Shown here: piece by piece, positions 44,103-52,483 of the stretch
Layout of the letters: each line of letters opens with the position of its first letter
How positions within the stretch are numbered: the first letter of the stretch is position 1
From: G051903925 sp051903925
Lineage (GTDB): Bacteria; Pseudomonadota; Alphaproteobacteria; Zavarziniales; Zavarziniaceae
Length of the DNA stretch: 64,000 nt
Reading direction: 5' to 3'
Assembly: GCF_051903925.1 (NCBI RefSeq)
Contig: NZ_CP173678.1
Location: forward strand, 1,550,001-1,614,000
Position numbers and translations under genes: made by a program
The notes under the pieces: generated by a model
Database searches by the model: none
Told to the model about the DNA's origin: nothing
What the model saw: the letters and a program-made list of their open reading frames with translations, nothing else

Positions 44103-45140
44103 ATGACCAGCCAGTCCATGCCGACGCCGCGCATGATCGAGACCAACGGCATCCGCATGGGGGTGTACGAGGCAGGGCCAAAGGACGGCCCCGCCATCGT
44201 CCTGTGCCATGGCTTCCCCGAACTGGCCTATTCCTGGCGTCACCAGATCCCGGCGCTGGCGGCGGCGGGCTATCACGTCCTGGCGCCCGACCAGCGCGGC
44301 TATGGCCTGACCGAAGTGCCGGAGCGGGTGGAGGACTATGACCTGGCCCACCTGCTGGGCGACCTGGTGGGGATGCTCGATGCCGTGGGTGTCCCGAAGG
44401 CGGTCTTTGCCGGGCATGACTGGGGCGGCCTGCTGGTCTGGCAGATGGCACTGCTGCACCCCACGCGCGTTGCCGGCGTGATCGGCGTGAACACGCCGCA
44501 TATCCCGCATCACATGCTGTGGCTGCACCCCGACCTGGTGCGCGACCTGGCCCCCGGCTTCGTCGCCGATCCGGCCCAGGACCCGCTCCCCCAGATGCGC
44601 CGGGTCTACAGCCCCGACATGTACGTGATCAATTTCCACGACACCGACGCCGCCGACCGCATGATGGCGCGCGACGTGCCGCGCGTGTTCCGCTCGTTCA
44701 TGCGCAAGGGGGTGATCAGCCTGGATGTCTATCGCACCCTGCCGCCCGAGATGCGCCACATGGCGATCACGGCGGGGCTGGAGGGGCCGGAGCCTGCGGA
44801 CCTGCCGGGCACCGCGATCCTGTCGGCGGAAGAACTGGGCTTCTATGTGCAGGCCTTCGAGCGGACGGGCTTTACCGGCGGCATCAACTGGTACCGCAAC
44901 CTGTCGCGCAACTGGCTGCTTGACCGCGGCGTGGACCAGGTCGTCCGGGTGCCATCGCTGATGATCGCGGCGGGCGACGACGTCGTCCTGACCCCGGCAA
45001 TGACGGACGAGATGCCGGCCATCGTTCCCGACCTGGAGCGCCACGTGATCCCCGCCTGCGGCCACTGGTCGACCCAGGAGAAGCCGCACGAGGTCAACGC
45101 CCTGATGCTCGACTGGCTGCGGCGGCGGTTCCCGGTCTAA
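44103..45140 (+). CDS. Epoxide hydrolase-like alpha/beta hydrolase
   Basis: This 345-residue protein shows IVLCHGFPELAYSWRHQIP (oxyanion HGFPE), VLAPDQRGYGLTE, the nucleophile elbow FAGHDWGGLLVW (Asp106), FERTGFTGGINWYRNLSRNW (lid region with Tyr) and the catalytic Asp/His in IAAGDDVVLTP and PACGHWSTQEKP. This set is that of soluble epoxide hydrolases rather than haloalkane dehalogenases. It opens epoxides to diols. It is divergent from the crotonase operon. Confidence 0.9.
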   Translation: MTSQSMPTPRMIETNGIRMGVYEAGPKDGPAIVLCHGFPELAYSWRHQIPALAAAGYHVLAPDQRGYGLTEVPERVEDYDLAHLLGDLVGMLDAVGVPKAVFAGHDWGGLLVWQMALLHPTRVAGVIGVNTPHIPHHMLWLHPDLVRDLAPGFVADPAQDPLPQMRRVYSPDMYVINFHDTDAADRMMARDVPRVFRSFMRKGVISLDVYRTLPPEMRHMAITAGLEGPEPADLPGTAILSAEELGFYVQAFERTGFTGGINWYRNLSRNWLLDRGVDQVVRVPSLMIAAGDDVVLTPAMTDEMPAIVPDLERHVIPACGHWSTQEKPHEVNALMLDWLRRRFPV

Positions 45141-45400
45141 ACGAGTTCCACGCGGACCTTGCGGCCGACGATCGCGGCCGCACGCTGGAGGGTCGCCAGT
45201 GTCACGTTGCCGTCCTTTGGGTCCAGCAGGCGGCTGACTTGGCTACGGCTGGTGCCCATGCGCTCGGCCAGGGCGGTGCGCGTGATCTTCTGCGCCTTCA
45301 TCGCCTGCTCGATCTGCCAGGCCAGGACTTCCTTGATGGCGACGGCCTGGAAGGCCTCAAGGGTGCCATCCTCAGCGAGGAATGCATCCAGGGTCGACAT
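45137..45400 (-). CDS. XRE-family helix-turn-helix regulator (orphan antitoxin type)
   Basis: This 87-residue protein begins MSTLDAFLAEDGTLEAFQAV at 45400 (an in-frame ATG at 45454 would add 18 residues). The HTH is KITRTALAERMGTSRSQVSR, followed by LLDPKDGNVTLATLQRAAAI. The layout is that of antitoxins paired with RelE/HigB toxins, but no toxin reading frame is next to it. Its stop overlaps the stop of the convergent epoxide hydrolase gene. GC is normal here but falls sharply just upstream. Confidence 0.85.
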   Translation of the reverse strand: MSTLDAFLAEDGTLEAFQAVAIKEVLAWQIEQAMKAQKITRTALAERMGTSRSQVSRLLDPKDGNVTLATLQRAAAIVGRKVRVELV

Positions 45401-45524
45401 TTGCCCAATGCGACACGACACCGTTTCAGCGGCTATTTGTCGTTCTCTGTCCATGTAGAGTTACGTCAACATACGGCGCAAAAACATAACTGGCCACACC
45501 GGCAATCGATACTCAATAGCGTTT

Positions 45525-45701
45525 CTACACTTTTTTCGGATTCACCGGTTTAACTAGGTGATACCTGGGATAGCGAGAGCCATTCCAACTTGCCATTTGA
45601 TGCCCGCAGTCGCATTCGTAACTATCCTTGTCTCTGAAAGGAACTTTTACCTCGGTAACTTCATACTCCGCACCGCACTTTGGGCAAGTTTCCTTTTCCA
45701 T
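45525..45701 (-). CDS. Small zinc-ribbon protein
   Basis: This 58-residue protein (ATG 45701; longer in-frame starts add up to 41 residues) contains a zinc ribbon: MEKETCPKCGAEYEVTEVKV supplies the first Cys pair and SYECDCGHQMASWNGSRYP the second. The ending YPRYHLVKPVNPKKV is basic. The gene is low in GC and lies in a low-GC patch beside the tmRNA, suggesting acquisition by transfer. Function unknown. Confidence 0.75.
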   Translation of the reverse strand: MEKETCPKCGAEYEVTEVKVPFRDKDSYECDCGHQMASWNGSRYPRYHLVKPVNPKKV

Positions 45702-45869
45702 ATCACCAAGCTTCGCTGCAATTCTAAGTTGTTCAAAATGATACGTTGTGTCATGTGAACGCAACCACATCGTGAACGACAATCTTGACTGGCCGCGTGC
45801 CGTGAAAAAGGGGCTCGAGGCCACATCTAGCCCTGAAGTCCCCGCGAAGTGGGAAAAATCAGCAGTAGA

Positions 45870-46180
45870 AATTGAAAGTGGGGGGCTTCTGTTGCCCGGT
45901 GCCCCCCGAACCGCGTTTTGGATTTACGCCAAGCTACCGTTAGGCAGCCAGACGGACTTCCTCAACCTGTGCAACGTTGTCGTTGGCACTTCTAGGATTG
46001 ACCCGATAACGGCGGTATCATGCCGAGCGAAAGACCAAGCCTTTACCACGCACGTCGATCCTGTTTCGCCCCCATGGCCCGGCGGACAACGCCGGGTGGA
46101 TGGTGGAGGCGCCGGGTACCGCCCCCGGGTCCGAAACGCTTATTTCGCTTGCCGTTTATCGCCATAGCCGGTTGCCCGGC
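45870..46180 (-). ncRNA. ssrA: tmRNA, circularly permuted two-piece form
   Basis: The order on the minus strand is acceptor piece, then loop, then coding piece. The acceptor piece (about 46180-46101) ends GGCGCCTCCACCA. A 27-base intervening loop follows, and the coding piece begins at 46073 with GGGGGCGAAACAGGATCGAC. GGGGGCG pairs with CGCCTCC to give a 7-bp acceptor stem with a G3-U70 pair, the alanine identity signal. The tag frame is 45987-45940: ANDNVAQVEEVRLAA then TAA. A GC hairpin at 45880-45907 (GGGGGGC/GCCCCCC) lies 3' of the tag. Together with SmpB this RNA rescues stalled ribosomes and tags the products for proteolysis. The exact 3' end is approximate. Confidence 0.93.
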
Positions 46181-46186
46181 ACGACC

Positions 46187-46215
46187 AATATAGGGGCATC
46201 CGGCCCGGAAATGAA
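46187..46215 (-). promoter_or_regulatory. Promoter of the tmRNA gene
   Basis: On the minus strand TTCATT (46215-46210), a 17-bp spacer and TATATT (46192-46187) form a sigma-70-like promoter. Transcription would start near 46180, exactly where the acceptor piece begins. The placement supports the tmRNA boundaries. Confidence 0.65.
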
Positions 46216-46310
46216 GGGGGGCGCCCACAGCACCTTGCCGGGTCTTGGGCGGCCGCTGTTCCGGTCGGCTCCGGGGCCGAACAGAAAAGTGCTCGCCTCC
46301 CTGAACGCCG

Positions 46311-46341
46311 TTCGATACGCTCTCTAAAACAACGTATCAAA
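46311..46341. promoter_or_regulatory. Inverted repeat upstream of amidohydrolase gene
   Basis: TTCGATACG (46311-46319) and CGTATCAAA (46333-46341) are inverted copies with one mismatch, 13 bp apart, centred about 36 bp before the amidohydrolase start. It may be an operator for a dimeric regulator; the protein is unknown. Confidence 0.4.
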
Positions 46342-46361
46342 CAATGTTCGGGAGAGACGCG

Positions 46362-47531
46362 ATGGCTGGCTTGCTGCTGGACAATCCGGTGATGAAGGGC
46401 CTGACCCTGTCCAAGTTTCGCCAGCCCCAGCAGCAGCTGCGCGACCGCCTGCCGGCTGGGCTGGAGATCGTCTCGGCCGACAACCATGTCGGCCTGAACG
46501 AGGACATCTGGTACCAGGGCTTTCCCGCGCACCTGAGGGAGCGGGCGCCGCGCGTGCTGCAGCATCACGGCCTGTGGGACATCCGCTGCCCCGGCGACAC
46601 GCCCTGGGACGACCGGGGCGAGATCGAGCGCAAGATGTTCGACATCATCGAAAGTGCCGAGGTGCCGGGCAATACCGACCTTGAGCAGCGCCTGAAGGAC
46701 CTAGCGGTCGAGGGCTACCAGAAGGAAATCGCCTTCCCGCAGCAGATGCTGCGCTTCCTGGTGCACCCGAACCTGGAAGAGCGGGAATGGATCTTCCGCA
46801 TCTACAACCAGCATCTGGCGCGGATGCAGGAGCGGGCACCCGGCAAGTTCCACGGCGTGGGCATCGCCAACTACTGGGATCCGGCCAAGGCGCGCGATTC
46901 CATCCAGGAAATCAAGGACCTGGGCCTGAAGACCTATATGCTGCCGCAGCACCCGGGCAAGACGAAGGAGGGCGCCGACATCTATTACCCCTCGCCCGAG
47001 TTCGAGCCGCTGTGGAACGCGGTGGAGGAGGCGGGCCTGCCCGTCTGCTTCCATATCGGAGAGGTCGGCAACGCCGCCGGGCGCAATGGCTGGACCACCC
47101 TGGTGCTGGAACGCCTGGGCCCGTTCCGGCGCAACTTCGCACAGCTGGTCTTCGGCGGGATCCTGGACCGCAATCCGGGCATCCAGGTCGTCTTCGTGGA
47201 GGCCGGCATCAACTGGGTGCCCGGCATGCTGCAGGACGCGGAGATGATGTACGACAGCTTTACCGACCTGCTCGACCCCAAGCCCCGGCTGCGTCCCAGC
47301 GAGTACTGGCACCGCAACTGCTACGCCGTCTTCATGGCCGATCCGGTGGGCCTGCGCATGCTGGATTATATCGGGGCGGACCGGGTCATGTGGTCGGCCG
47401 ACTATCCGCACAACGAAGGCAGCTTCGGCTATGGCTGGCAGGCGATCGACGCCGTGCTCGATTCCGTGTCGGAGCGGGATGCCCGGGCCATCCTGGGCGA
47501 CACGGCCCGGCGGGTGTTCAACCTGGCCTGA
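46362..47531 (+). CDS. Amidohydrolase-family protein (Amidohydro_2, ACMSD-like)
   Basis: This 389-residue TIM-barrel metallo-enzyme shows EIVSADNHVGLNEDIW, LPVCFHIGEVGNAAGRNGW, VFVEAGINWVPGMLQDAEMM and RVMWSADYPHNEGSFGYGW, the last with the catalytic Asp. The usual HxH at the first strand reads DNH. Members decarboxylate or hydrolyse aromatic and other compounds. ATG 46362 is preferred over 46344 because GGAGAG precedes it at the right distance. Substrate unknown. Confidence 0.9.
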   Translation: MAGLLLDNPVMKGLTLSKFRQPQQQLRDRLPAGLEIVSADNHVGLNEDIWYQGFPAHLRERAPRVLQHHGLWDIRCPGDTPWDDRGEIERKMFDIIESAEVPGNTDLEQRLKDLAVEGYQKEIAFPQQMLRFLVHPNLEEREWIFRIYNQHLARMQERAPGKFHGVGIANYWDPAKARDSIQEIKDLGLKTYMLPQHPGKTKEGADIYYPSPEFEPLWNAVEEAGLPVCFHIGEVGNAAGRNGWTTLVLERLGPFRRNFAQLVFGGILDRNPGIQVVFVEAGINWVPGMLQDAEMMYDSFTDLLDPKPRLRPSEYWHRNCYAVFMADPVGLRMLDYIGADRVMWSADYPHNEGSFGYGWQAIDAVLDSVSERDARAILGDTARRVFNLA

Positions 47532-47541
47532 GGCCGGGTTA

Positions 47542-47573
47542 GGCCGGATGTGGGCCGCCGCCCGCATCCGGCC
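47542..47573. terminator. Bidirectional terminator hairpin between convergent genes
   Basis: GGCCGGATGTGGGC (47542-47555) and GCCCGCATCCGGCC (47560-47573) make a 14-bp stem, with one G-U pair and a 4-base loop. It lies 11 bp after the amidohydrolase stop and 6 bp past the stop of the convergent RTX gene, so it can serve both. Confidence 0.75.
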
Positions 47574-47579
47574 CCGGCA

Positions 47580-50000
47580 TCAGGCGAACAGGAAATCGCC
47601 CTGCTGAAGCGACGTGACCGCCACGTTCAGCAGCAGCAGGCTGCCGTCGGCGCCGAAGTCCAGCAGCGTGTTCTGACCATTGGGGCCGACGGCACTCGCC
47701 ACAGCCTGTACCTCCTCCAGCGTGTCGAAGGCGCTGCCCAGCAGCATGTAGATGTAGTCGCCGCCGCCCGCCACCCCGAAAAAGTCGGTGACCACGTCAT
47801 TGCCCGATCCGGGGCCAAAGACGAAGGCATCGCCATTGGCCCCGCCGGTCAGCGTGTCGTTGCCGCCGCGCCCGTCCAACACATCCCAGCCCGCCCCGCC
47901 ATTGAGCACGTTGCGTGCGCCGTCGCCATAGAGGGCGTCGTTGTTGTCGCCACCGATCGCGTTCTCGAAGCCGATGATGGTGTCGCCATAGGCATCGCCA
48001 TAGCCGCCGACCGTCTGCGCCGCCAGGTCGACCCAGACATTGCCATTCGCCGACTGGGCATAGCTGATCGTGTCGTTGCCGGCGCCGCCGTCCATCTGGT
48101 CGGCCCCGGCGCCGCCACGCACCACGTCGCTGCCGCCGCCGGCCCGGATGACGTCATCGCCGTCGTTGCCGGTCAACCGATTGGCGCCGTTGCTGCCGGT
48201 CAGCGTGTCGGCGCCGCTGCCGCCCACGGCGTTCTCGAACCCGGCGATCACATCGCCCTGGGCGGCGCCGCCGCTGGCCGTCTGGGCCAGGAGGTTGATC
48301 ACCACCTTCGCGCTCGTGGGCGCATAGCTCAGCGTGTCGATGCCGCTGCCACCGTCCAGGCGATCCAGGCCCTGGCCGCCCACCAGCCAGTCATTGCCGC
48401 CCCCGCCGGACACGGTGTCATGGCCCGCCCCGCCGGCCAGCGTATTGTCCAGCCCGTTGCCGATCAGCACGTCGCCGCCGCTGCCGCCGACCACGTGCTC
48501 GAAGCCTGAAATGCGGTCGCCCGACGCCTCGCCCCCGCTGGCGGCCTGGATCCGCAGGTCGACCCGCACGGCGGTCGTCGCGTTGGCATAGCTCAGCGTG
48601 TCCTGGCCAGCGCCGCCGGCCATGGTGTCGCCCCCGGCGCCGCCCATCAGCGTGTCGTTGCCGGCACCGCCGTCCATCCGGTCGGCCCCGTTGCCGCCCG
48701 CCAGCACGTTGGCAAGGGCGTTGCCGACCAGGCGGTCGGCATGGGCGCTGCCCGTCAGGTTCTCCACGCGGACGAAGCGGTCGCCCGCCGCGTCCCCGCC
48801 AGAGGCGCTGCCGGCGCCAAGGTCGATGCGCACCCCCTGGCGCGAGGCGGCATAGCTGGCCGTGTCGCTGCCGCTGCCGCCGTCCAGCCAGTCGCCGCCG
48901 CTGCCGCCGGCCAGGATGTCGTCGCCCGGGCCGCCGGCCAGGCTGTCGGCACCGCCGCGGCCCTCCAGCGTGTCGGCGCCGATGCCGCCCACCAGGGAAT
49001 TGCCGGCGGCATTGCCGATGCCGTAGATCGCCTGGTCCGACCCGGCCATCAGGACCTCGACATGGTCGGCCAGGACGTAGCGGCCGGCCACGACCAGGAC
49101 GGTGTCACGGCCGCCCCCGGCATTCTCCACCACCACGTCCTGGGCCGTGTCGACGGTGTACCAGTCGTCGCCCGTGCCGCCTTCCATGTGGTCGATGCCC
49201 TGGCCGCCGTTCAGCGCGTCGTCGCCCTCGCCACCGATCAGGTGGTCCGCCCCGCCATGGCCCAGCAGGACGTCGTCGCCATCCAGCCCGGCCAGCGTAT
49301 TGGTGTCGTCGTTGCCTTCGATCCAGTTGGCCCCGTCATTGCCGGTGCCGTCCGCCGGGCCAGAGCCATAGAGGTAGAGGCGCTCCACCTCGGCCGAGAG
49401 GGTGTAGGAGGTCGCGGCCAGGACGATGTCGGTGCCACCGTCCGCCGCCTCGACGATCACGTCGCCGGCCTGGTCGACGAAATAGGTGTCGGCGCCGTCG
49501 CCGCCGGTCATGGTGTCGGCCCCGGCCCCGCCGTCGATATGGTCGGCCCCGGCGCCCGCGTCGATCGTGTCGGCGCCGTCGCCGGCATCGATATGGTCGT
49601 TGGCCCCGCCGGTCGCGATGACGTCGCCGTTGTCGCTGGCGATGACGATGTCCATGCCCTCGGACCCGGTCATCGTCTGGCCGTCCTGGGCATAGGCTGC
49701 GGTCAGCACCTTGAAGCTGATGTCGACGCCGACGCCTGTGAACCAGTTCATGGCCGAGAAGCCGAGGCTTGCCTCGTTCACGTCGCCTGCACGGCCAAGT
49801 CCCAGGTTCACGATGACGGAATTGGACTCCGCGCCCGTCCCGCCACCGGCATAGTAGCCGCCATAGCTGGCCGACCACGTCGTTTCGTAGAAGTACTCGC
49901 CTGTCTCGGGGTCGCTATAGGCCTCGATCCAGTAGTCAAAGGAGACGTCGAAAACACCCGATGCCCGATCGATGCCGATGGCGTAGGTGACCGAACTCAT
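47580..50000 (-). CDS. RTX (hemolysin-type calcium-binding repeat) protein
   Basis: A protein of about 806 residues with an N-terminal domain (about 1-130, FDYWIEAYSDPETGEYFYET) and then many nonapeptide RTX repeats of the form GGxGxDxLx (GGAGADTMTGGDGADTYFVD, GGQGLDRLDGGSGIDTL). The repeats bind calcium and fold outside the cell. The C-terminus is the uncleaved type I secretion region (FVFGPGSGNDVVTDFF; ending LLLLNVAVTSLQQGDFLFA). No type I secretion ABC/MFP genes are adjacent. ATG 50000 (MSSVTYAIG) is chosen because GGGGC precedes it; ATG 50012 lies against a palindrome. Confidence 0.92.
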   Translation of the reverse strand: MSSVTYAIGIDRASGVFDVSFDYWIEAYSDPETGEYFYETTWSASYGGYYAGGGTGAESNSVIVNLGLGRAGDVNEASLGFSAMNWFTGVGVDISFKVLTAAYAQDGQTMTGSEGMDIVIASDNGDVIATGGANDHIDAGDGADTIDAGAGADHIDGGAGADTMTGGDGADTYFVDQAGDVIVEAADGGTDIVLAATSYTLSAEVERLYLYGSGPADGTGNDGANWIEGNDDTNTLAGLDGDDVLLGHGGADHLIGGEGDDALNGGQGIDHMEGGTGDDWYTVDTAQDVVVENAGGGRDTVLVVAGRYVLADHVEVLMAGSDQAIYGIGNAAGNSLVGGIGADTLEGRGGADSLAGGPGDDILAGGSGGDWLDGGSGSDTASYAASRQGVRIDLGAGSASGGDAAGDRFVRVENLTGSAHADRLVGNALANVLAGGNGADRMDGGAGNDTLMGGAGGDTMAGGAGQDTLSYANATTAVRVDLRIQAASGGEASGDRISGFEHVVGGSGGDVLIGNGLDNTLAGGAGHDTVSGGGGNDWLVGGQGLDRLDGGSGIDTLSYAPTSAKVVINLLAQTASGGAAQGDVIAGFENAVGGSGADTLTGSNGANRLTGNDGDDVIRAGGGSDVVRGGAGADQMDGGAGNDTISYAQSANGNVWVDLAAQTVGGYGDAYGDTIIGFENAIGGDNNDALYGDGARNVLNGGAGWDVLDGRGGNDTLTGGANGDAFVFGPGSGNDVVTDFFGVAGGGDYIYMLLGSAFDTLEEVQAVASAVGPNGQNTLLDFGADGSLLLLNVAVTSLQQGDFLFA

Positions 50001-50012
50001 GTGGTGCCCCAT

Positions 50013-50028
50013 GGCAGGTTGACCTGCC
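50013..50028. promoter_or_regulatory. Perfect palindrome at the RTX gene start
   Basis: GGCAGGT-TG-ACCTGCC has perfect 7-bp arms and directly abuts the upstream ATG of the RTX gene. A regulator bound here, or a hairpin at this point, would block expression. Its regulator is unknown. Confidence 0.5.
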
Positions 50029-50230
50029 TACGTTCGAGGCAGTTGCTGCCCACGGTATAGGCAACCTGAACGGCCTTCAATACACGGATCACTGGCTTGC
50101 CCACCTGGAAAGGTACAGGTTTGGTCTGCGTGGGTATGGCATTGGGGCAACCGGTTGCGCCGCGCGCGCGCCCTGGCTTAGGCTCTTGCATACAGGCCGG
50201 CCAGCGGCGGCACCAAGCGGGGCAAGGACC

Positions 50231-51634
50231 ATGTCAGAGACGAAGACCTGGGGCGGCGCCCCGTTCTGGGGCCTGGGGTACAACTTCGATCCGCAATGGC
50301 TGCTGACCGACGAGCAGAGGGCCCTGCAGGAGAAGCTGATCGCGCTCTGCGAAAGCACGCTGCGCGCCAACGCGGTCGAGTCCGACCGCAACCTGATCTT
50401 TCCGCGCAAGAATTTCGAGGCGCTGGCCAAGCTGAACCTGCTGGGCCTGCTGGTGCCCAAGGAATGGGGCGGCCTGGGCCAGAACCATGTCTGTGCCGCG
50501 ATGGTGGTGGAAACCATCGCCCGCTATGGCTGCGCGTCGACCGCCATGTGCTACACGATGCATTCGGGCGCCGTGGCCGCCGCCATGCTGCGGGCCAAGG
50601 GCAACCCTGCGATCGAGCCCATCATGCGAAAGCTGGACAGCGACGTGCTGGTCGGCACGCTGTCCTATTCCGATCCAGAGACGGGCAGCCATTTCTGGTA
50701 CCCCGTGTCGTCCGGCGCCCAGGCGGTCGAGGGCGGCTGGAAGGTGCTGAAGAAGGCATCCTGGACGACGTCCGGCGGCTTTGCCGACTGGTACATCGTG
50801 CAGACGACAAGCCCCAATTTCGCTGGCAACTATTCGGACCTGTCCTGTTGGCTGATCCTGAAGGACGAGGTGACGTGCGATCCCTCGCAATGGGATGCGC
50901 TGGGCCTGCGCGGCAACCAGTCGGGCGCCATCCTGGTCGACAACGTGGTGATCCCCAAGGAGCGCCTGGTCGGTCCGGCGGGCGACGGCGCCTCCTCCAA
51001 TGACGAAGCGGTGGACCCCTTCTTCCTGCTGCTGTCCTCGTCCTGCTGGAACGGGATCGCCCTTGGCCTGATCGACATTGCCAAGCGCCACACGACGGCG
51101 AAGCGCCATGCCGATGTCGGCATGCGCGTCGCCGACTACCCCACGATCCAGGACTATGTGGGGGAGGCGATCATGGACACCAACGCGTCCCGCATGTTCG
51201 CCTTCTCGTGCGGGCAACTGATGGACCAGGTCACCAACAATTGCGATTGGTCGATCCACGACGACGTCGCCAACCTGCCGCGCGCCGCGCACCTGCACTG
51301 GTACTGGCAGATCAAGTTCAACGCGGCCAAGAACGTCGCCCATGTGGCGGACAAGATGCTCCATGCCTGCGGCGGTACCGGCTACAAGAAGGAACTGGGG
51401 ATCGAGCGCTATCTGCGCGATGCCAAGGCTGGCTGGGTCATGGGCCCCACGAACGAGGTGCTGCGCCAGTTCGTCGGCAAGCTGTCGCTGCTCGGCCCGG
51501 AATCGCTCGACTACTGGAACCAGTCGGTCAACGAGCGGGTCCTGAACAACGAGATCAAGAAGATGGACAAGGACGCCAAGCGCCGCCTGGCCGAGCAGCT
51601 CCTGGCCGAATCCCGCGCCGAAGCGGCGGAGTAG
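50231..51634 (+). CDS. Acyl-CoA dehydrogenase
   Basis: This 467-residue flavoenzyme oxidises acyl-CoA to enoyl-CoA. It has LLGLLVPKEWGGLGQNHVCA, GTLSYSDPETGSHFWYPVSS, VLKKASWTTSGGFADWYIVQ, NQSGAILVDNVVIPKERLV and ACGGTGYKKELGIERYLRDA with AGWVMGPTNEVLRQFVG. It is longer than the usual 380-400 residues, with a C-terminal extension (RVLNNEIKKMDKDAKRRLAE). Start MSETKTWGGAPFWG at 50231 follows AAGGA. Substrate chain unknown. Confidence 0.93.
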   Translation: MSETKTWGGAPFWGLGYNFDPQWLLTDEQRALQEKLIALCESTLRANAVESDRNLIFPRKNFEALAKLNLLGLLVPKEWGGLGQNHVCAAMVVETIARYGCASTAMCYTMHSGAVAAAMLRAKGNPAIEPIMRKLDSDVLVGTLSYSDPETGSHFWYPVSSGAQAVEGGWKVLKKASWTTSGGFADWYIVQTTSPNFAGNYSDLSCWLILKDEVTCDPSQWDALGLRGNQSGAILVDNVVIPKERLVGPAGDGASSNDEAVDPFFLLLSSSCWNGIALGLIDIAKRHTTAKRHADVGMRVADYPTIQDYVGEAIMDTNASRMFAFSCGQLMDQVTNNCDWSIHDDVANLPRAAHLHWYWQIKFNAAKNVAHVADKMLHACGGTGYKKELGIERYLRDAKAGWVMGPTNEVLRQFVGKLSLLGPESLDYWNQSVNERVLNNEIKKMDKDAKRRLAEQLLAESRAEAAE

Positions 51635-51662
51635 GCTTCTTACGCGTCGTGACCTCTCCCAA

Positions 51663-51749
51663 CCGCTCATCTCCGCGAAGGCTGGGATCCAGAGCCACCA
51701 GGACCAGCGCTTGCGGCCCTTGGATCCCCGCCTTCGCGGGGATGAGCGG
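51663..51749. repeat. Palindromic intergenic repeat pair (member 3)
   Basis: Arms at 51663-51691 and 51721-51749 are 29-bp inverted copies (27 of 29 match), sharing the core CTCATCCCCGCGAAGG, with a 29-base loop. The second arm also contains a complete inner hairpin, CCCCGC-CTT-CGCGGGG. It lies between the acyl-CoA dehydrogenase and the following gene. The core matches the repeats at 23684 and 43088. Confidence 0.85.
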
Positions 51750-51785
51750 GGTGGGTTGTCGTCGCGTCTTCTTCAGGTGCCGCCC

Positions 51786-52367
51786 ATGACCGCCGACGTC
51801 GTGGTGCTGGACCACGCTCTGGGCGCGTTGCGCGATGCCTTTATCGCGTGGCAGTGCCGGGTGCGGGCCTGGGCTGTGCGGCGCAATGGCGGGCGGCCCT
51901 TGCCCGGCATGTGCCCGCGCGTCCTTGGCGCGGATGGGGCGGAGATCCTGCCGGCGCTGACGACCGTCCTGCTGCCTGCCGACCCCAGGCGGGCAACGGC
52001 GCTGTTCCAGCAGATGCACAAGCGCACGCGCGACCCGCGCGAACGGCTGGAAAAGGCCCTGGAAATGCTGGCCGGTACCTTCTTCCAGAAGCCGGCGGAG
52101 TTTCATGACGAACTGACTGCCGTGTTCGCGCCGGGCTCGGCGACCGCGCGGCGGCTGCTCCTGGCGCGACGGGCCACGCTGGAATTCGCCGATTTCGCGC
52201 AAGGCTTCCGCATCCCCTGCCGGGTCGAGGCGCTGGCCCACGCCGATCTGGCCCGGCAGGGGACGTGGTGGCACAACGCCCTGTTCAACCCGGGCCTGGC
52301 GCCCGATGTCGAAATCCTGGCCCTGACCCCCATATGGGAAGACGCCGAGGCCATGGTGGAGGCTTGA
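51786..52367 (+). CDS. Conserved-looking protein of unknown function
   Basis: This 193-residue protein starts at MTADVVVLDHALGALRDAFI (51786). It contains QCRVRAWAVRRNGGRPLPGM, TALFQQMHKRTRDPRERLEK and the ending WEDAEAMVEA. No signal peptide or membrane helix is visible and no family is recognised. Codon use and GC are normal for the window. Confidence 0.75.
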   Translation: MTADVVVLDHALGALRDAFIAWQCRVRAWAVRRNGGRPLPGMCPRVLGADGAEILPALTTVLLPADPRRATALFQQMHKRTRDPRERLEKALEMLAGTFFQKPAEFHDELTAVFAPGSATARRLLLARRATLEFADFAQGFRIPCRVEALAHADLARQGTWWHNALFNPGLAPDVEILALTPIWEDAEAMVEA

Positions 52368-52483
52368 GCGCGTGCCGGGATGTGACGCGCCGACAGCGCG
52401 TGCGGAACTTGGCCGGCTGCGACCAATCCTGATCGGAATTGTTTTTGCTTTTGGCGGTGGGCGAGACTAAACACGAACCGCCC

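Noticed and set aside
45748..46167. 139-codon plus-strand frame over the tmRNA
   Set aside because: It covers the tmRNA gene on the other strand, where CCA end, acceptor stem and tag are all readable; the frame has no family features.
47580..50000. Tandem DNA repeats or CRISPR array in the repetitive stretch
   Set aside because: The repetition is the protein-level RTX nonapeptide code in a single reading frame, without constant repeats and unique spacers.
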